Notes: a model not told the origin generated them from the sequence alone. Positions 42,622-53,553 are shown, counted from the stretch's first letter. The stretch is DNA of 64,000 nucleotides from Patescibacteria group bacterium (GCA_963169655.1 CAUJCM010000001.1:274312-338311); one strand, 5' to 3'. Program-made: numbers and translations.

Positions 42622-43311
42622 ATGATTTTATCAGATAAAGATATAATAGAATTAATTAAAAGTGGAGAGATTGAAGTGTCTTCTGAAGATGGTAAAGACC
42701 CTACTATAAATGCTCATTGTGCTTCTTTAGATTTTAGGCTTGGAAGGTATTTTAAGGTTTATGATCATGCAAAACATGCATGTCTTGACCCAACTAAGCC
42801 TGAGACACTGCAAAGTGCAACTAAGATGATTACAATAGATGAGCCTAATACTCCTTTTATTGTTCAACCTGGCGAATTTGTTTTAGGTGTAACAATGGAG
42901 AAAATTAAATTACCTGATTATATTGTTGCAAGATGTGAAGGTAGAAGTTCTATTGGAAGACTTGGAATAATTATTCACTCAACTGCTGGCTTTGTAGATC
43001 CAGGTTTTGAAGGAACAATTACTCTTGAAATTACGAATATTAATCGATTGCCAGTTGCTTTATACCCTGGAATGAGAATTGGTCAATTTGCTTTTGAGAG
43101 GATGACTTCGCCTGCAATTACTCCATATTATAAAAAGAGAACTTCTAAATACTTGAATCAATCTTTTGCTGAAGAAAGTAGGATATATTTAGATCCGGAA
43201 TTTCAAAAAGAGAATTTAGCTAATTTGAATAATTATAGGTCCAATACTCATCAAGGTTTGAATTTACAAGCTCAAAAGATTGAACAAATTAATTTAAAAC
43301 AAGAAAATTAA
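42622..43311 (+). CDS. dcd: dCTP deaminase
   Basis: Dcd converts dCTP to dUTP on the route to dTTP. The 229-residue protein has MILSDKDIIELIKSGEI at the start, LDFRLGRYFKVY near 35, the active-site RCEGRSSIGRLG near 108-119 and the catalytic Glu in GFEGTITLEITN near 132-143. The last 40 residues extend beyond the usual 190, with Asn/Gln-rich sequence. The trimeric barrel core is complete. It is 10 bases after trhO. Confidence 0.94.
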   Translation: MILSDKDIIELIKSGEIEVSSEDGKDPTINAHCASLDFRLGRYFKVYDHAKHACLDPTKPETLQSATKMITIDEPNTPFIVQPGEFVLGVTMEKIKLPDYIVARCEGRSSIGRLGIIIHSTAGFVDPGFEGTITLEITNINRLPVALYPGMRIGQFAFERMTSPAITPYYKKRTSKYLNQSFAEESRIYLDPEFQKENLANLNNYRSNTHQGLNLQAQKIEQINLKQEN

Positions 43312-43397
43312 TTGTATAAAATATTTATTCAAACTTGGTAGAAAATAGCTTGTAATAGATTTAAAATAAATAAAATAATTATTAATAAATAAAATCA

Positions 43398-46300
43398 ATG
43401 GCATTTAAAGAAGTTAAAAATAATCAAGATTTAGCAAAACAAGAATTAGATATTTTAGACTTTTGGAATAAAAATAATACTTTTAAAAAATCTTTAGAAA
43501 ATAGAGAAGGGGCTGAAAAAAAAGTATTTTTTGATGGGCCTCCTTTTGCTAATGGACTTCCTCACTATGGTCATTTGATGATAAGTGCTTTGAAGGATGC
43601 GGTTGCAAGATATTGGACTATGAGAGGTTATTATGTTCCTCGTGTTGCAGGATGGGATACTCATGGACTTCCTGTTGAATATGAAATTGAAAAAGAAATG
43701 GGCTTGAGTGGTAAAAAGGATATTGAAAAAGTGGGTATTAGTGAATTTAATCAGCAATGTAAAGCTAGTGTTTTTCGTTATACTAAGGAATGGCAAGAAG
43801 TAATGGATAGACTTGGTAGGTGGGTTGATTTTCAAAATGGCTATGCGACTTTGAACAATGATTACATGGAGTCGATTTGGTCTGTTTTTAAACAGATTTG
43901 GGATAAAGATTTGGTTTCTGAAGGGTTTAAAGCTATGCAAATATGTCCAAGATGTGAAACGCCATTGTCTAATTTTGAAGTAAGCCAAGGTTATAAGGAT
44001 GTTACTGATTTATCTGTGACAGTTAAATTTGAGTTAATTAATGAGAAAGATACTTTTTTACTAGCTTGGACTACAACTCCTTGGAGTTTAGCTAGTACAA
44101 TGGGTCTCGCAGTAAATAAAGATATTACTTATATTAAAGTTAAAGTTGGTTTTGAATATTTTATTGTGGCTAAGAATAGATTGGAGGCTGTTTTTGCTGG
44201 TACTGATTTGGCTTATGAAATTGTAGATGAGTTTAAAGGAGATAGGATTGTAGGACTAGCTTATAAACATGTATTTGATTATTATAATGATTATCCTATA
44301 GTTAAAAATTCTCCAAATGCTTTTCACACTGTGGCAACAGATTATGTTACTGATGAAGATGGTACTGGAATTGTAACCATTAATGGAGCTTTTGGTGAAG
44401 ATGATATGAATGCATCAAAAGCTAATAATATTCCAATTATTTTAAATGTTGGTACGGATGGAAGATATACTGAAGAAGTAAAAGATTTTGCTGGTAAGTT
44501 TGTAAAAGGACAAGAACAAAATATTGCTAAATTGTTAGAAGAAAGAGGACTTTTATTTAAAAAAGAAAATTATCGACATTCTTATCCTCATTGTTGGAGA
44601 TGTGATACACCTCTTTTAAATTATGCAACAAAGTCTTGGTTTATCAATGTTCCTGCAATTAGAGAGAAATTATTAGCTAATAATCAAAAGATTAATTGGC
44701 AACCAAAGCATATTCAAGGTGGTCGTTTTGGAAAATGGCTAGAAGGTGCGAGGGAATGGAGTGTTTCGAGAAATAGATTTTGGGGATGTCCTATGCCTAT
44801 TTGGAAAAATGAAAATGGAGATTTTATTTGTGTGGGGTCTATTGAAGAGTTAAGTTCTTTAACTGGAGGAAAACTACCTATTAATGAAAATGGGGATTTA
44901 GATTTGCATAAGCCTTATATTGATGGGATTACTTTTGTTCATCCTGACCACTTAGATAGTACAGATGATAAGTACTTAATGCGCCCAATTGGAGATGTTT
45001 TTGATTGTTGGTTTGAAAGTGGATCAATGCCTTATGCTCAACTTCATTACCCTTTTGAAAATAAAGAAGAATTTGAAAAGAATTTTCCTGCTGATTTTAT
45101 AATCGAAGCAATTGATCAAACTCGTGGCTGGTTTTACACTTTACATGTTTTATCTACTATTCTTTTTGACACACCTGCATTTCAAAATGCAATTTGTACA
45201 GGACATATCAATGCAGCAGATGGGGAGAAACTTTCTAAAAGGAAAAAAAATTATCCAGATCCGGTTAAGTTATTTGCAAATAAAGGAGTTGATGCTGTGA
45301 GATTTTATCTTTATCAATCACCAGTTGTAATTGGTGAAGGAGTAAGATTTTCTGAGCAACATGTCGATGAATTTTTAAAGAAATTTAATTTAACAATTTG
45401 GAATACATATAGTTTTTTCATTACTTATGCAAATATTGATGGCTGGGATAGAAATAAAATTGTAGAAAATTTTAAACCTCAAAATTCATTAGATCAGTGG
45501 ATATTGTCTGAGATTAATTCATTGATTTTAGAAGTTGATAAACAAATGGAAGATTATAATTTGATGAAGGCTACCAGACCAATGGTTGATTTTGTAGATA
45601 ATTTGTCAAATTGGTATATAAGAAGATCTCGAAGACGCTTTTGGAAATCAGAAAACGATAATGATAAAAATGAGGCATATCAAACTTTATATACTGTACT
45701 TGTAACTTTTGCTAGGTTGATTGCTCCGTTTATGCCATTTTTAGCTGAAGAAATTTATCAAAACTTAACTGGAAAAGAGTCTGTTCATTTAGAAGATTGG
45801 CCAAAGGCTGATATGAAAGTAATTAATCAAAAATTAAATCAACAAAACTTTTTAGTAAGGTCTGTTGTGGCTTTAGGACATCAAATTCGCGGTAAACATA
45901 AAATTAAGGTAAGACAGCCTTTAAGTATGGTTGAAGTAGCTTTGCCTGCAAATGTGGATATAGATATGATAAAAGATCAGTTTGAGGTTATTAAAGAAGA
46001 ATTGAATGTTAAAGAAATCAAATTAATTGATTTGGAAAGTGTTGGAGATTTGGTCAAAAAAGCTCTTAAACCAGATGCGAAAATGTTAGGCCCTAAGTTT
46101 GGGGCTTTGATTCAAGACATTATTAAAGAAGCAAAAGCTGGTAATTTTGAAGAGGATGGAGAAGATATTTTGATTACAAATATTAAAGATAAGAATGGCG
46201 ATGTCGTAAGACTTTTTCCTGGAGAGTTTGTAATAGAAACTCAATCAGGAGGTGGAAATCAAGATATTGATGCGGTGAGTGATAGAGGAGTGACAGTGAT

Positions 46301-46589
46301 TTTGTATATTGGAATTACTCAAGATTTACTTGAAGAGGGGTATGCTCGTGAAGTTGTAAGAATAATTCAAGATTTAAGAAAAGAAGCTGATTATCATGTA
46401 AGTGATAGAATAATTATCTCTATTGACGCTCAAAAGGAATTGGAAGATGCTTTTACTAAATTTAGTGATTATATTAAAAGAGAAACTTTAGCTGATGAAT
46501 TGATATTAAGGGGAGATATTAAATGGGATAAAGAAATTAGTGTAGAAATTGATAATAGAGAGGTGAAAGTGGCTGTACAAAATATGTAA
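43398..46589 (+). CDS. ileS: Isoleucyl-tRNA synthetase
   Basis: IleRS charges tRNA-Ile (one of its substrates is encoded at 26061). It has 1063 residues. The class I signature HIGH appears as HYGH in FANGLPHYGHL near 50-60, and KMSKS appears as KLSKR in DGEKLSKRKKNYPDP near 610-624. The CP1 editing domain (TTTPWSLASTMGLAVNKDI near 229-247) is present. Cys pairs in ICPRCETPL and YPHCWRCDTPLL suggest zinc. The long C-terminal region and motif spellings fit the eukaryote-like IleS2 type, which is often mupirocin resistant (family knowledge, not tested here). No T-box leader is seen upstream. Confidence 0.97.
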   Translation: MAFKEVKNNQDLAKQELDILDFWNKNNTFKKSLENREGAEKKVFFDGPPFANGLPHYGHLMISALKDAVARYWTMRGYYVPRVAGWDTHGLPVEYEIEKEMGLSGKKDIEKVGISEFNQQCKASVFRYTKEWQEVMDRLGRWVDFQNGYATLNNDYMESIWSVFKQIWDKDLVSEGFKAMQICPRCETPLSNFEVSQGYKDVTDLSVTVKFELINEKDTFLLAWTTTPWSLASTMGLAVNKDITYIKVKVGFEYFIVAKNRLEAVFAGTDLAYEIVDEFKGDRIVGLAYKHVFDYYNDYPIVKNSPNAFHTVATDYVTDEDGTGIVTINGAFGEDDMNASKANNIPIILNVGTDGRYTEEVKDFAGKFVKGQEQNIAKLLEERGLLFKKENYRHSYPHCWRCDTPLLNYATKSWFINVPAIREKLLANNQKINWQPKHIQGGRFGKWLEGAREWSVSRNRFWGCPMPIWKNENGDFICVGSIEELSSLTGGKLPINENGDLDLHKPYIDGITFVHPDHLDSTDDKYLMRPIGDVFDCWFESGSMPYAQLHYPFENKEEFEKNFPADFIIEAIDQTRGWFYTLHVLSTILFDTPAFQNAICTGHINAADGEKLSKRKKNYPDPVKLFANKGVDAVRFYLYQSPVVIGEGVRFSEQHVDEFLKKFNLTIWNTYSFFITYANIDGWDRNKIVENFKPQNSLDQWILSEINSLILEVDKQMEDYNLMKATRPMVDFVDNLSNWYIRRSRRRFWKSENDNDKNEAYQTLYTVLVTFARLIAPFMPFLAEEIYQNLTGKESVHLEDWPKADMKVINQKLNQQNFLVRSVVALGHQIRGKHKIKVRQPLSMVEVALPANVDIDMIKDQFEVIKEELNVKEIKLIDLESVGDLVKKALKPDAKMLGPKFGALIQDIIKEAKAGNFEEDGEDILITNIKDKNGDVVRLFPGEFVIETQSGGGNQDIDAVSDRGVTVILYIGITQDLLEEGYAREVVRIIQDLRKEADYHVSDRIIISIDAQKELEDAFTKFSDYIKRETLADELILRGDIKWDKEISVEIDNREVKVAVQNM

Positions 46590-46604
46590 AAAACAAGTCT
46601 AAAA

Positions 46605-46633
46605 TTGACTAGCTTAGCTTAAAGTGATATAAG
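46605..46633 (+). promoter_or_regulatory. Promoter of secG
   Basis: TTGACT (46605-46610), a 17-base spacer and TATAAG (46628-46633), about 30 bases before the secG ATG. Confidence 0.65.
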
Positions 46634-46668
46634 GCTAGCGATTAATTTTTCGAATTAAATAAAATCAT

Positions 46669-46887
46669 ATGTTAACATTTTTAAAAATATTTCAATTGGT
46701 AGTGTCAGTTTTATTAGTTATTTCTATTTTATTGCAAAATAAAGCTACTGGATTTTCTAGTGGTATGTCATCAACTAATGCTTTTCAATCAACAAAAAGA
46801 GGTGCTGAAAAAGTAATTTTTAATGCTTCAATAGTGTTTGCAGTGCTTTTTGTTCTAAGTTCACTCGCATTTGTTTTTGTGGCTTAA
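46669..46887 (+). CDS. secG: Protein-export membrane protein SecG
   Basis: SecG is the small subunit of the SecYEG channel and helps the SecA cycle. The 72 residues have two membrane helices, about 4-22 (FLKIFQLVVSVLLVISILL) and 50-71 (FNASIVFAVLFVLSSLAFVF). The family loop LLQNKATGFSSGMSSTNAF lies between them. It is the usual length. The solute-binding protein gene starts 15 bases later and is probably co-transcribed. Confidence 0.92.
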   Translation: MLTFLKIFQLVVSVLLVISILLQNKATGFSSGMSSTNAFQSTKRGAEKVIFNASIVFAVLFVLSSLAFVFVA

Positions 46888-46902
46888 TAATTTATAGCCG
46901 AT

Positions 46903-48597
46903 ATGAAAAAAATTTTGGCAAAAGTATATGAGGTGTTGAGGGCATATACATTGGAAGAAAAAGTATTAAGTTTAATATGCTTTGTTATTTTGCTGTTTTT
47001 TGGAGTTAGAGGAATTAACAGTGTTATTGACCCCAATAGTACTTATTTTCAAAAAGGTGTATATACTGAGGGACTCATTTCCTCTAAATCACTGTTATTA
47101 AATCCTTTATATATGGATTTTTCACAAGCTAATAGAGATATTGGCTCTTTAGTGTTTTCGGGGCTTTTGAAATATGATCCGAAAGTTAAAAGTTTTGTGG
47201 ATGATTTAGCATCTTTAAAAATTAGCGAAGATCAAAAGGAATATCTTTTAACTTTAAAAGATGGTTTAAAATGGCAAGATGGAGAGCTTTTAACAGTTGA
47301 TGATGTTTTATTTACTTTTAATATTATTCAAAACCCAGATTTTCAAAATTTACTTATAAAAACAGATTTTGATAAAGTTAAAATAGAAAAAGTTGATGGA
47401 AAAACTGTTAAATTTATCTTAGAGAAACCTAATTCATTTTTTGTTACTAATTTGAATATCGGAATTTTACCTAAGCATTTGCTTGAAAATATTGCTGTAA
47501 AGGATCTTTTGGTTGATTCATTTAATTTAAAGCCAGTAGGGAGTGGTCCTTATAAAGTTGTTGATTTAATAACTATGGGAAGTGACGGTAGGCAAAAAGT
47601 GGTTTTAAGTAGAAATGATTTATATTATGGGGTTAAACCAACTATTCAACAAATAAGATTTAATATTTATCCAGATGAAATTAATTTGTTAAAAGATAAA
47701 GATTCTTTGGATGTAATTTCAAAGATTTCTGGAGATTTAAATCAATTGGTATTTGATAAGAGATTTACAACAAATAGCTATACTTTACCACAATATACTG
47801 CTGTTTTCTTTAATACTAATTCAGAAAAATTAAAAGAATTAAAGTTGAGAATTGCTTTAGTAAAATTGATTGATAAAGATGAATTAATTAAAGGTTTACA
47901 TAATAAATTAAGAGTTGATACTCCTTTAATGGAACTTAATCAGGAGGAATGGATGTATAAATCTGATTTAAATGAAGCAAATGGATCTTTATTTGATGCT
48001 GGATATAAATTTAAAAAAGATGAAAAGGGAAATGTTTTAGAAGGAGAAACTTATAGGAAAGATAAAGATGGTAATGAACTTAAATTAATAATGATAGCTA
48101 AAGTGTATGATAATAATTTAGAACAGAAAGAAGAGCAGGAGAAAACAGTAAATTTTTTGGTAGAATCATGGAAAAAGGGTGGAGTCGATGTGAAAGTTAA
48201 TTATCTTGATGATGCGGCTTTTGCTGAAGCAATTAATGTAAAAAATTATGATATGGTTTTGGCGGGTCAAAGTATGGGGTATAATTTGGATACTTTTCCA
48301 TTTTGGCATTCGAGTCAAGCTAAGGAAGGTGGTTTAAATTTATCTAATTACAAAAGTTTTGCCGCTGATGCACAAATTGAGAAAATTAGATTAACATTTG
48401 ATTTAGAAGATAAAGAAAATAGGCAAAAAAAATTAGCTGATGTTATTGCAAAAGAAGTTCCAGCATTATTTTTATATAGACCAAGCTATAATTTCTTAAC
48501 TGATGGAAAAGTAAAAAATATTGATTTAAATGGACTAGATTTTATTAGTGATCGCTTTAAAAATGTGGCTAGTTGGTGTATAGGAGATGAGTGTTAA
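46903..48597 (+). CDS. Second family 5 solute-binding protein, membrane anchored
   Basis: 564 residues. A signal anchor is at about 22-40 ([17 protein letters not shown]) with no lipobox. The SBP_bac_5 fold follows: [18 protein letters not shown] near 66, [19 protein letters not shown] near 122, [10 protein letters not shown] near 208 and [18 protein letters not shown] near 310. It is a paralogue of the protein at 35578; both lack ABC transporter genes nearby. Its gene lies between secG and rplI in a tightly packed plus-strand run. The ligand is unknown. Confidence 0.85.
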   Translation: MKKILAKVYEVLRAYTLEEKVLSLICFVILLFFGVRGINSVIDPNSTYFQKGVYTEGLISSKSLLLNPLYMDFSQANRDIGSLVFSGLLKYDPKVKSFVDDLASLKISEDQKEYLLTLKDGLKWQDGELLTVDDVLFTFNIIQNPDFQNLLIKTDFDKVKIEKVDGKTVKFILEKPNSFFVTNLNIGILPKHLLENIAVKDLLVDSFNLKPVGSGPYKVVDLITMGSDGRQKVVLSRNDLYYGVKPTIQQIRFNIYPDEINLLKDKDSLDVISKISGDLNQLVFDKRFTTNSYTLPQYTAVFFNTNSEKLKELKLRIALVKLIDKDELIKGLHNKLRVDTPLMELNQEEWMYKSDLNEANGSLFDAGYKFKKDEKGNVLEGETYRKDKDGNELKLIMIAKVYDNNLEQKEEQEKTVNFLVESWKKGGVDVKVNYLDDAAFAEAINVKNYDMVLAGQSMGYNLDTFPFWHSSQAKEGGLNLSNYKSFAADAQIEKIRLTFDLEDKENRQKKLADVIAKEVPALFLYRPSYNFLTDGKVKNIDLNGLDFISDRFKNVASWCIGDEC

Positions 48598-48617
48598 TAT
48601 TATTTAAATTTTTAATT

Positions 48618-49067
48618 ATGAAAGTAATATTTTTAGAAAATGTTAAAGGTTTAGGAAGAAAGGGAGAAGTTAAAAATGTAGCAGATGGTTATTTTATGAA
48701 TTTTTTATCGCCAAGGAAATTAGCAAAGGTTGCTACTACTGAATTAATTAAACAAGTTGAAAAGAAACTTGAAAAAGAAGTTATTGAGAAAGACAGGTTG
48801 AAAGAACAAGCAAGAATGGTCAAAGAGAAGTTAGAGAGTTTTGTATTAGAATTAAAAGGAAAGGCAAATGGGCAAAGTTTATATGCTTCAATTGGCACTG
48901 ATGATATTATTAAGGCTTTAGTTGATAAGATTAAAATAAGATTGGATAAGGGGAATTTCGTTGGTAATGTCCATTTAAAGGAATTAGGTGATTATACTGT
49001 TGAAATTAAGTTGTCTGAAGGAGTAAAGGCAAATTTAAAAGTAAATATTAAAGCAAACCCTGTATAA
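48618..49067 (+). CDS. rplI: Ribosomal protein bL9
   Basis: bL9 binds 23S rRNA near the L1 stalk and reaches along the ribosome. From the ATG at 48618 it has 149 residues with the classic start [20 protein letters not shown], a long charged central helix and a C-terminal domain ([19 protein letters not shown]). The frame is open 27 bases earlier and overlaps the previous gene, but this start fits the family. Some CPR lineages lack bL9, so its presence is of taxonomic use. ruvX follows after 5 bases. Confidence 0.95.
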   Translation: MKVIFLENVKGLGRKGEVKNVADGYFMNFLSPRKLAKVATTELIKQVEKKLEKEVIEKDRLKEQARMVKEKLESFVLELKGKANGQSLYASIGTDDIIKALVDKIKIRLDKGNFVGNVHLKELGDYTVEIKLSEGVKANLKVNIKANPV

Positions 49068-49072
49068 ATTTA

Positions 49073-49507
49073 ATGGAAAATCAAAAGATTTTAGCAGTTG
49101 ATTATGGCTCTTCAAAGATTGGTTTAGCTGTTTCTGATAGAGATAGGACTATGGCTTTTGGAAGGGGTGTTTTAAGACCAAAAAGTAGAGATGAAGCATT
49201 TTTATCTATTAAACAACTAATTTTAGATGACAATATTGGTAAAATAGTTTTTGGTTTACCTTTATCTAGTGATGGTAATGATACAAAACAGAGTTTAAAT
49301 ATTAGAGATTTTGCAAATCAATTAACTCAATTCTTAAGTAATAATGGAGTAGAGATTTTATTAGATTTTATTGATGAATCATTTTCTACTTTTGAAGCAG
49401 GGAATATTTTGAGAGATTTACAAGTTGGCTATAAAAAGAAAAAAGAGACTGAAGATGAGTTGTCAGCTATCATTTTACTTAATCGTTATATAGACTTTAA
49501 GTCTTAA
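49073..49507 (+). CDS. ruvX: RuvX/YqgF RNase H-fold nuclease
   Basis: YqgF (RuvX) is an RNase H-fold nuclease linked to 16S pre-rRNA end maturation. It has 144 residues with the first catalytic Asp in ILAVDYGSSKIGLAVSD (6-22), KIVFGLPLSSDGND near 57-70, and DESFSTFEA near 103-111 (usual form DERLTTVEA). The overall length is normal. It is part of a tight run rplI-ruvX and follows bL9 by 5 bases. The 16S gene here has its own long processing stem, which is a plausible substrate. Confidence 0.9.
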   Translation: MENQKILAVDYGSSKIGLAVSDRDRTMAFGRGVLRPKSRDEAFLSIKQLILDDNIGKIVFGLPLSSDGNDTKQSLNIRDFANQLTQFLSNNGVEILLDFIDESFSTFEAGNILRDLQVGYKKKKETEDELSAIILLNRYIDFKS

Positions 49508-49541
49508 ATAAGGTAAAATATATTATATTATAAGTAATTGG

Positions 49542-52226
49542 ATGAATTGGATTTTAATTATCAATTGGGCATTAATTTTTATACTTGTAATTTATGTTTT
49601 GGCTATTTTCTTAGAAGTGTTAGCTAGTTTTTTGCAGAAAAAAGCTTTAAATACACAGAAATATGTAGTTTTGTTGATTAGGGTTCCAAAAGATAATGAA
49701 ACCGGACCTTTAGTTGCTGAACAAATTTTTTCTACAATTCATAGTGTGGTAAATGACTTATCTTTATGGGATAGATTAAAAGGTTTAAGTCCAGAGAAAG
49801 TGTCTTTTGAGATTGCCAATGTAGGTAGGAGTATCCGGTTTTATGCATATTTTCCAGCTAAGTTTAGAAATTTAGTTGAAGGACAAATTTATGCTCAATA
49901 TCCATTTGTAGAAATTGATGAAGTTAAAGATTATACTTTGGCTGAGAATATTGAAATTTCACAGCAACCACAAAATATAAGTGAAGGGAGAGATAAGGGG
50001 CTTGTTAAATACAAAGCTACTTCTGAATTAAAGTTTAAGTCTGTAGATACTTTTAAAGATGCTGTTGGGGCTGAAATAACTTTAACTCATAAAGATTTTT
50101 ATCCTATTAAACAGTATAATCAATTTGAGGATAAATCTACTGGCATGAATGTAGATCCTTTATCAGGGATTACTGCTACTTTAGCTAAATTTTCAGATCC
50201 TGATGAGCAGGCTTGGATACAATTAGTGATCAGTCCAATTTCAGAAAAGAAGGGAGCTTTTTTACAAAATGCTTTTGAAGTTATTTCAAATATTAAATTG
50301 AGTTTTTTACAAGATTCTTATTATAAATTTTTTGTTAAGGGTAGTAGTTTACGGAATAAAATTTTATATCCTTTTTATTTTTTATTTACTCCTGATCGGT
50401 TTTCAATCAAGAGAGATGGTGTGGAAGAAAAAGATTTAGCTAGGGTTTCAGCTAGTGATAAATTAGGAGGGCTTTTGTTTAATACTAATATTAGAATTGT
50501 TTATGTGCCAAAGGCTAATCATCATGATGCTTCAATGGTTAAATTAAAAGAAATTGCTGGATCTTTTAAACAATTTAATTTACCTAGATCAAATGGTTTT
50601 TTGCTGAGTAAGATTTATAAAAACAATGAGATTGTAGAAAAATATAGATCAAGAGTTTTAGAAAATCCTTTTATTTTGAATGTTAAAGAATTGGCTACTA
50701 TTTTTCATTTACCAAATTTAACCGTTCAAACTCCAAATATTTTTTGGGTTAGGTCAAAGAAAATTGAACCTCCAAATGATTTGCCAAAGACTACCAATGA
50801 AATTGATTCTCCTGTAACTGCAATTGGTAAAACTAATTTTAGGGGAATGTCACAAGAATTTGGTATCAGGACTTTAGATAGAAGGAGACATATGTATATT
50901 ATTGGTAAGACTGGTATGGGAAAATCTGTGTTACTTGAAAATATGATCTTTTCTGATATTCAAGCTGGTAAAGGTGTTGCTGTGATAGATCCTCATGGAG
51001 ATTTAGCTGAATCTGTTTTAAATTTTGTACCTTCAAGGAGAACTAATGATGTTATTGTATTTGATCCATCAGATCGAGAATGGCCAATTGCTTTTAATAT
51101 GTTGAGTAATATTGATCCTTCTTTAAATACGATTGTGGCATCAGGATTAGTTGGTGTGTTTAAGAAAATTTATGCAAATAGTTGGGGTCCAAGATTAGAG
51201 CATATTTTAAGAAATACGATTTTATCTCTTTTAGAGTACCCAAATACGACATTATTGGGTATTCCAAGAATTTTACAAGATTCTGATTTTAGAAAAAAAG
51301 TTATTAAAAAGATACAAGATCCATTAGTGAAAAGTTTTTGGATTAATGAATTTGAAAAAATGGATCCAAGACAAAAAATTGAAGCTATATCTCCAATTTT
51401 AAATAAAGTTGGACAATTTCTTTCTAGTCCAATTGTCAGAAATATATTGGGACAAGTTAATTCAAAGGTTGATTTAAGATGGGCAATGGATAATAAGAAG
51501 ATTGTTATTATTAATTTGTCTAAGGGGAAAATAGGGGAGGATAATTCTTCTCTTTTAGGGGCAATGCTTATTACTAAATTCCAAATTGATGCGATGAGTA
51601 GAGCAAATATAGCAGAGAAAGAAAGAACTGATTTTTACTTGTATGTTGATGAGTTTCAGAATTTTGCTACTGATTCTTTTGCTACTATTTTGTCAGAGGC
51701 TCGTAAATATAAATTAAATTTAAGTATGGCAAATCAGTATATAGCTCAAATGCCAGAAGAAGTGAGAGATGCTGTTTTTGGTAATGTGGGTAGCATTTTG
51801 TCTTTCCAAGTTGGTTTTGATGATGCTGAATATTTGTCTCAACAATTTGGAGAAGAAGTTTTGCCAAATGATTTAGTAAATTTAAGTAAGTATACTTGTT
51901 ATATGAGGCTTTTAATTGATGGTATGCCTTCTAAAACTTTTTCACTAGCGACTTTGCCACCACCAAATTATCAAAGCACTTCTGAACAGAAAGAGAAGGT
52001 GATTCGTTTAGCGAGAGAAAGATATTGTTCCCCAAGACTTGTTGTTGAGGATAAAATTATGAGATGGAGCAGAGGAGCAGATATTGATGCAGATGCAAAT
52101 TCAGCATTACCTGAGCCTGAAAAGGATCAGGAAAAGCCTAAAAAACTAAAGATAGATAAAAATGCTTTATTGTTAGAAAGTAAGAAGAAGTTAGATCATG
52201 GTCCAAGTGACAATACAAGGAAATAA
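49542..52226 (+). CDS. VirD4/TraG-like type IV secretion ATPase
   Basis: 894 residues. An N-terminal membrane helix is at about 3-28 (WILIINWALIFILVIYVLAI), then a large N-domain of about 400 residues. The ATPase core follows: Walker A IIGKTGMGKSVLLE near 456-469, VIDPHGDLAE near 482-491 and Walker B DFYLYVDEFQNF near 699-710. SMANQYIAQMPEEVRDAVFG follows near 728-747. This is the CPR-type coupling-protein or DUF87-like ATPase of type IV systems, probably hexameric at the membrane. The C-terminal 60 residues are Lys/Asp-rich and polar. It is convergent with pgk with no gap. Together with PrgI, the TraC-like protein and the VirB4-like ATPase it makes a scattered secretion or DNA-transfer set. 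Confidence 0.9.
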   Translation: MNWILIINWALIFILVIYVLAIFLEVLASFLQKKALNTQKYVVLLIRVPKDNETGPLVAEQIFSTIHSVVNDLSLWDRLKGLSPEKVSFEIANVGRSIRFYAYFPAKFRNLVEGQIYAQYPFVEIDEVKDYTLAENIEISQQPQNISEGRDKGLVKYKATSELKFKSVDTFKDAVGAEITLTHKDFYPIKQYNQFEDKSTGMNVDPLSGITATLAKFSDPDEQAWIQLVISPISEKKGAFLQNAFEVISNIKLSFLQDSYYKFFVKGSSLRNKILYPFYFLFTPDRFSIKRDGVEEKDLARVSASDKLGGLLFNTNIRIVYVPKANHHDASMVKLKEIAGSFKQFNLPRSNGFLLSKIYKNNEIVEKYRSRVLENPFILNVKELATIFHLPNLTVQTPNIFWVRSKKIEPPNDLPKTTNEIDSPVTAIGKTNFRGMSQEFGIRTLDRRRHMYIIGKTGMGKSVLLENMIFSDIQAGKGVAVIDPHGDLAESVLNFVPSRRTNDVIVFDPSDREWPIAFNMLSNIDPSLNTIVASGLVGVFKKIYANSWGPRLEHILRNTILSLLEYPNTTLLGIPRILQDSDFRKKVIKKIQDPLVKSFWINEFEKMDPRQKIEAISPILNKVGQFLSSPIVRNILGQVNSKVDLRWAMDNKKIVIINLSKGKIGEDNSSLLGAMLITKFQIDAMSRANIAEKERTDFYLYVDEFQNFATDSFATILSEARKYKLNLSMANQYIAQMPEEVRDAVFGNVGSILSFQVGFDDAEYLSQQFGEEVLPNDLVNLSKYTCYMRLLIDGMPSKTFSLATLPPPNYQSTSEQKEKVIRLARERYCSPRLVVEDKIMRWSRGADIDADANSALPEPEKDQEKPKKLKIDKNALLLESKKKLDHGPSDNTRK

Positions 52227-53423
52227 TTATTTTTTAACTAATACTTCTATACCAGGAATTTTTCCATTTTTCTCTAAAAATTCTAACATCGCGCCACCAC
52301 CTGTTGATATATGAGTAAAACCTTTTGGACTTATTTTACATAATTTGAGTGCTTCAAGAGTATCTCCACCCCCAATTAAGGTGGTGGCGCCACTTTTAGT
52401 TGCTTTCTTCATTGCAAGAAGTATTTTTTTTGTTCCATTTCTGAAAGGTTTAAATTCAGTTACTCCAACTGGACCATTAAAAATTATTGTTTTTGATTTT
52501 TTAATAATTTGGCAAAATTCTTTTGTTGATTTTGTTCCAATATCATAAATTGAATAATTATTTGGTATATTTTTAGTATTGGTATTTTTTGTAAGTGTAA
52601 AATCAGATAATTTTTTTGCTATGACGAAGTCTTCAGGTAAATAAATATTTTTTCGATTTTGATGAATTAAACTTATTATTTTTTCAGCTACTTTAATTTT
52701 ATTTTTTTGGTAAAAAGAATTTGCTAATTGATATTTTTTGCTAGCTAAAAATGTGTTTGCAAGTCCACCTCCAATTAAAAAGTTATTAGTTCTTTTGACA
52801 AAACTTTCAATTAAATTGATTTTCGTGTCTATTTTTGAACCTCCGATAATAAATGTGACTGGCTCTTTTATTTTTCCAATAAATTTATTTAATTGATCAA
52901 ATTCTTTTTGTAATAGTAGTCCTGCATAACTGGGTAAATATTTTACAACTCCATAAACTGAACTATGTTTTCTGTGTGAACTTGCAAAGGCATCATTGAC
53001 GAAAATATCTGCAGTTGAAGCTAATTTTTTTGAAAGTGTAATATTATTTTTTTCTTCTCCATTATTAAATCTGATATTTTCTAATAAATAAATTTCACCA
53101 CTTTTAATATTTTGAAGTCGATTGATTGTGTTTTGGTTTAATTCTGAATTGAGAAATATTACTTTTTTCTTGAGTAATTTTTGTAGTTTTTTTGCAATTG
53201 GTTTTAAGCTTAATTGTTTATCATTTTTATTTTTTGGGCGCCCTAAGTGACTTGTGATAATTAATGAATTTTGATTGTTTAATAGGTATTTTATTGTTGG
53301 TAAACTTTCTTTAATTTTAGTATCGTCAGTAATTTTATTATTTTTTAATGGCACATTAAAATCTACTCGAAGTAGTATTTTTTTCTGTTTAATATTTTTA
53401 TTTAATATCGAATTTAATTTCAT
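52227..53423 (-). CDS. pgk: Phosphoglycerate kinase
   Basis: Pgk makes ATP from 1,3-bisphosphoglycerate in glycolysis. The 398-residue protein is complete: LLRVDFNVPLKNNKITDDT near 17-35, SHLGRPKN near 58-65 and FVNDAFASSHRKHSSVYG near 141-158. GGSKIDTKINLIE follows near 194, then GGGDTLEAL near 352 and STGGGAMLEFLE near 372. It is the only glycolytic gene in the window and stands alone on the minus strand, with its stop touching the stop of the VirD4-like gene. Lys-rich composition fits the AT-rich host. Confidence 0.97.
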   Translation of the reverse strand: MKLNSILNKNIKQKKILLRVDFNVPLKNNKITDDTKIKESLPTIKYLLNNQNSLIITSHLGRPKNKNDKQLSLKPIAKKLQKLLKKKVIFLNSELNQNTINRLQNIKSGEIYLLENIRFNNGEEKNNITLSKKLASTADIFVNDAFASSHRKHSSVYGVVKYLPSYAGLLLQKEFDQLNKFIGKIKEPVTFIIGGSKIDTKINLIESFVKRTNNFLIGGGLANTFLASKKYQLANSFYQKNKIKVAEKIISLIHQNRKNIYLPEDFVIAKKLSDFTLTKNTNTKNIPNNYSIYDIGTKSTKEFCQIIKKSKTIIFNGPVGVTEFKPFRNGTKKILLAMKKATKSGATTLIGGGDTLEALKLCKISPKGFTHISTGGGAMLEFLEKNGKIPGIEVLVKK

Positions 53424-53553
53424 TGTGATATTGGTAATTTTAAAATAATTATCAACTTTTAAATAATTAAAGCAAATTTTTTAATAATATTTAATGTTTA
53501 GAAAATTTATCTGTTCTAATTTGAGAATGTTTTATAATTTAATTATTAAGCTT

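Noticed and set aside
43312-43397. T-box riboswitch before ileS
   Set aside because: The gap is only 86 AT-rich bases with no specifier loop or antiterminator-like structure.
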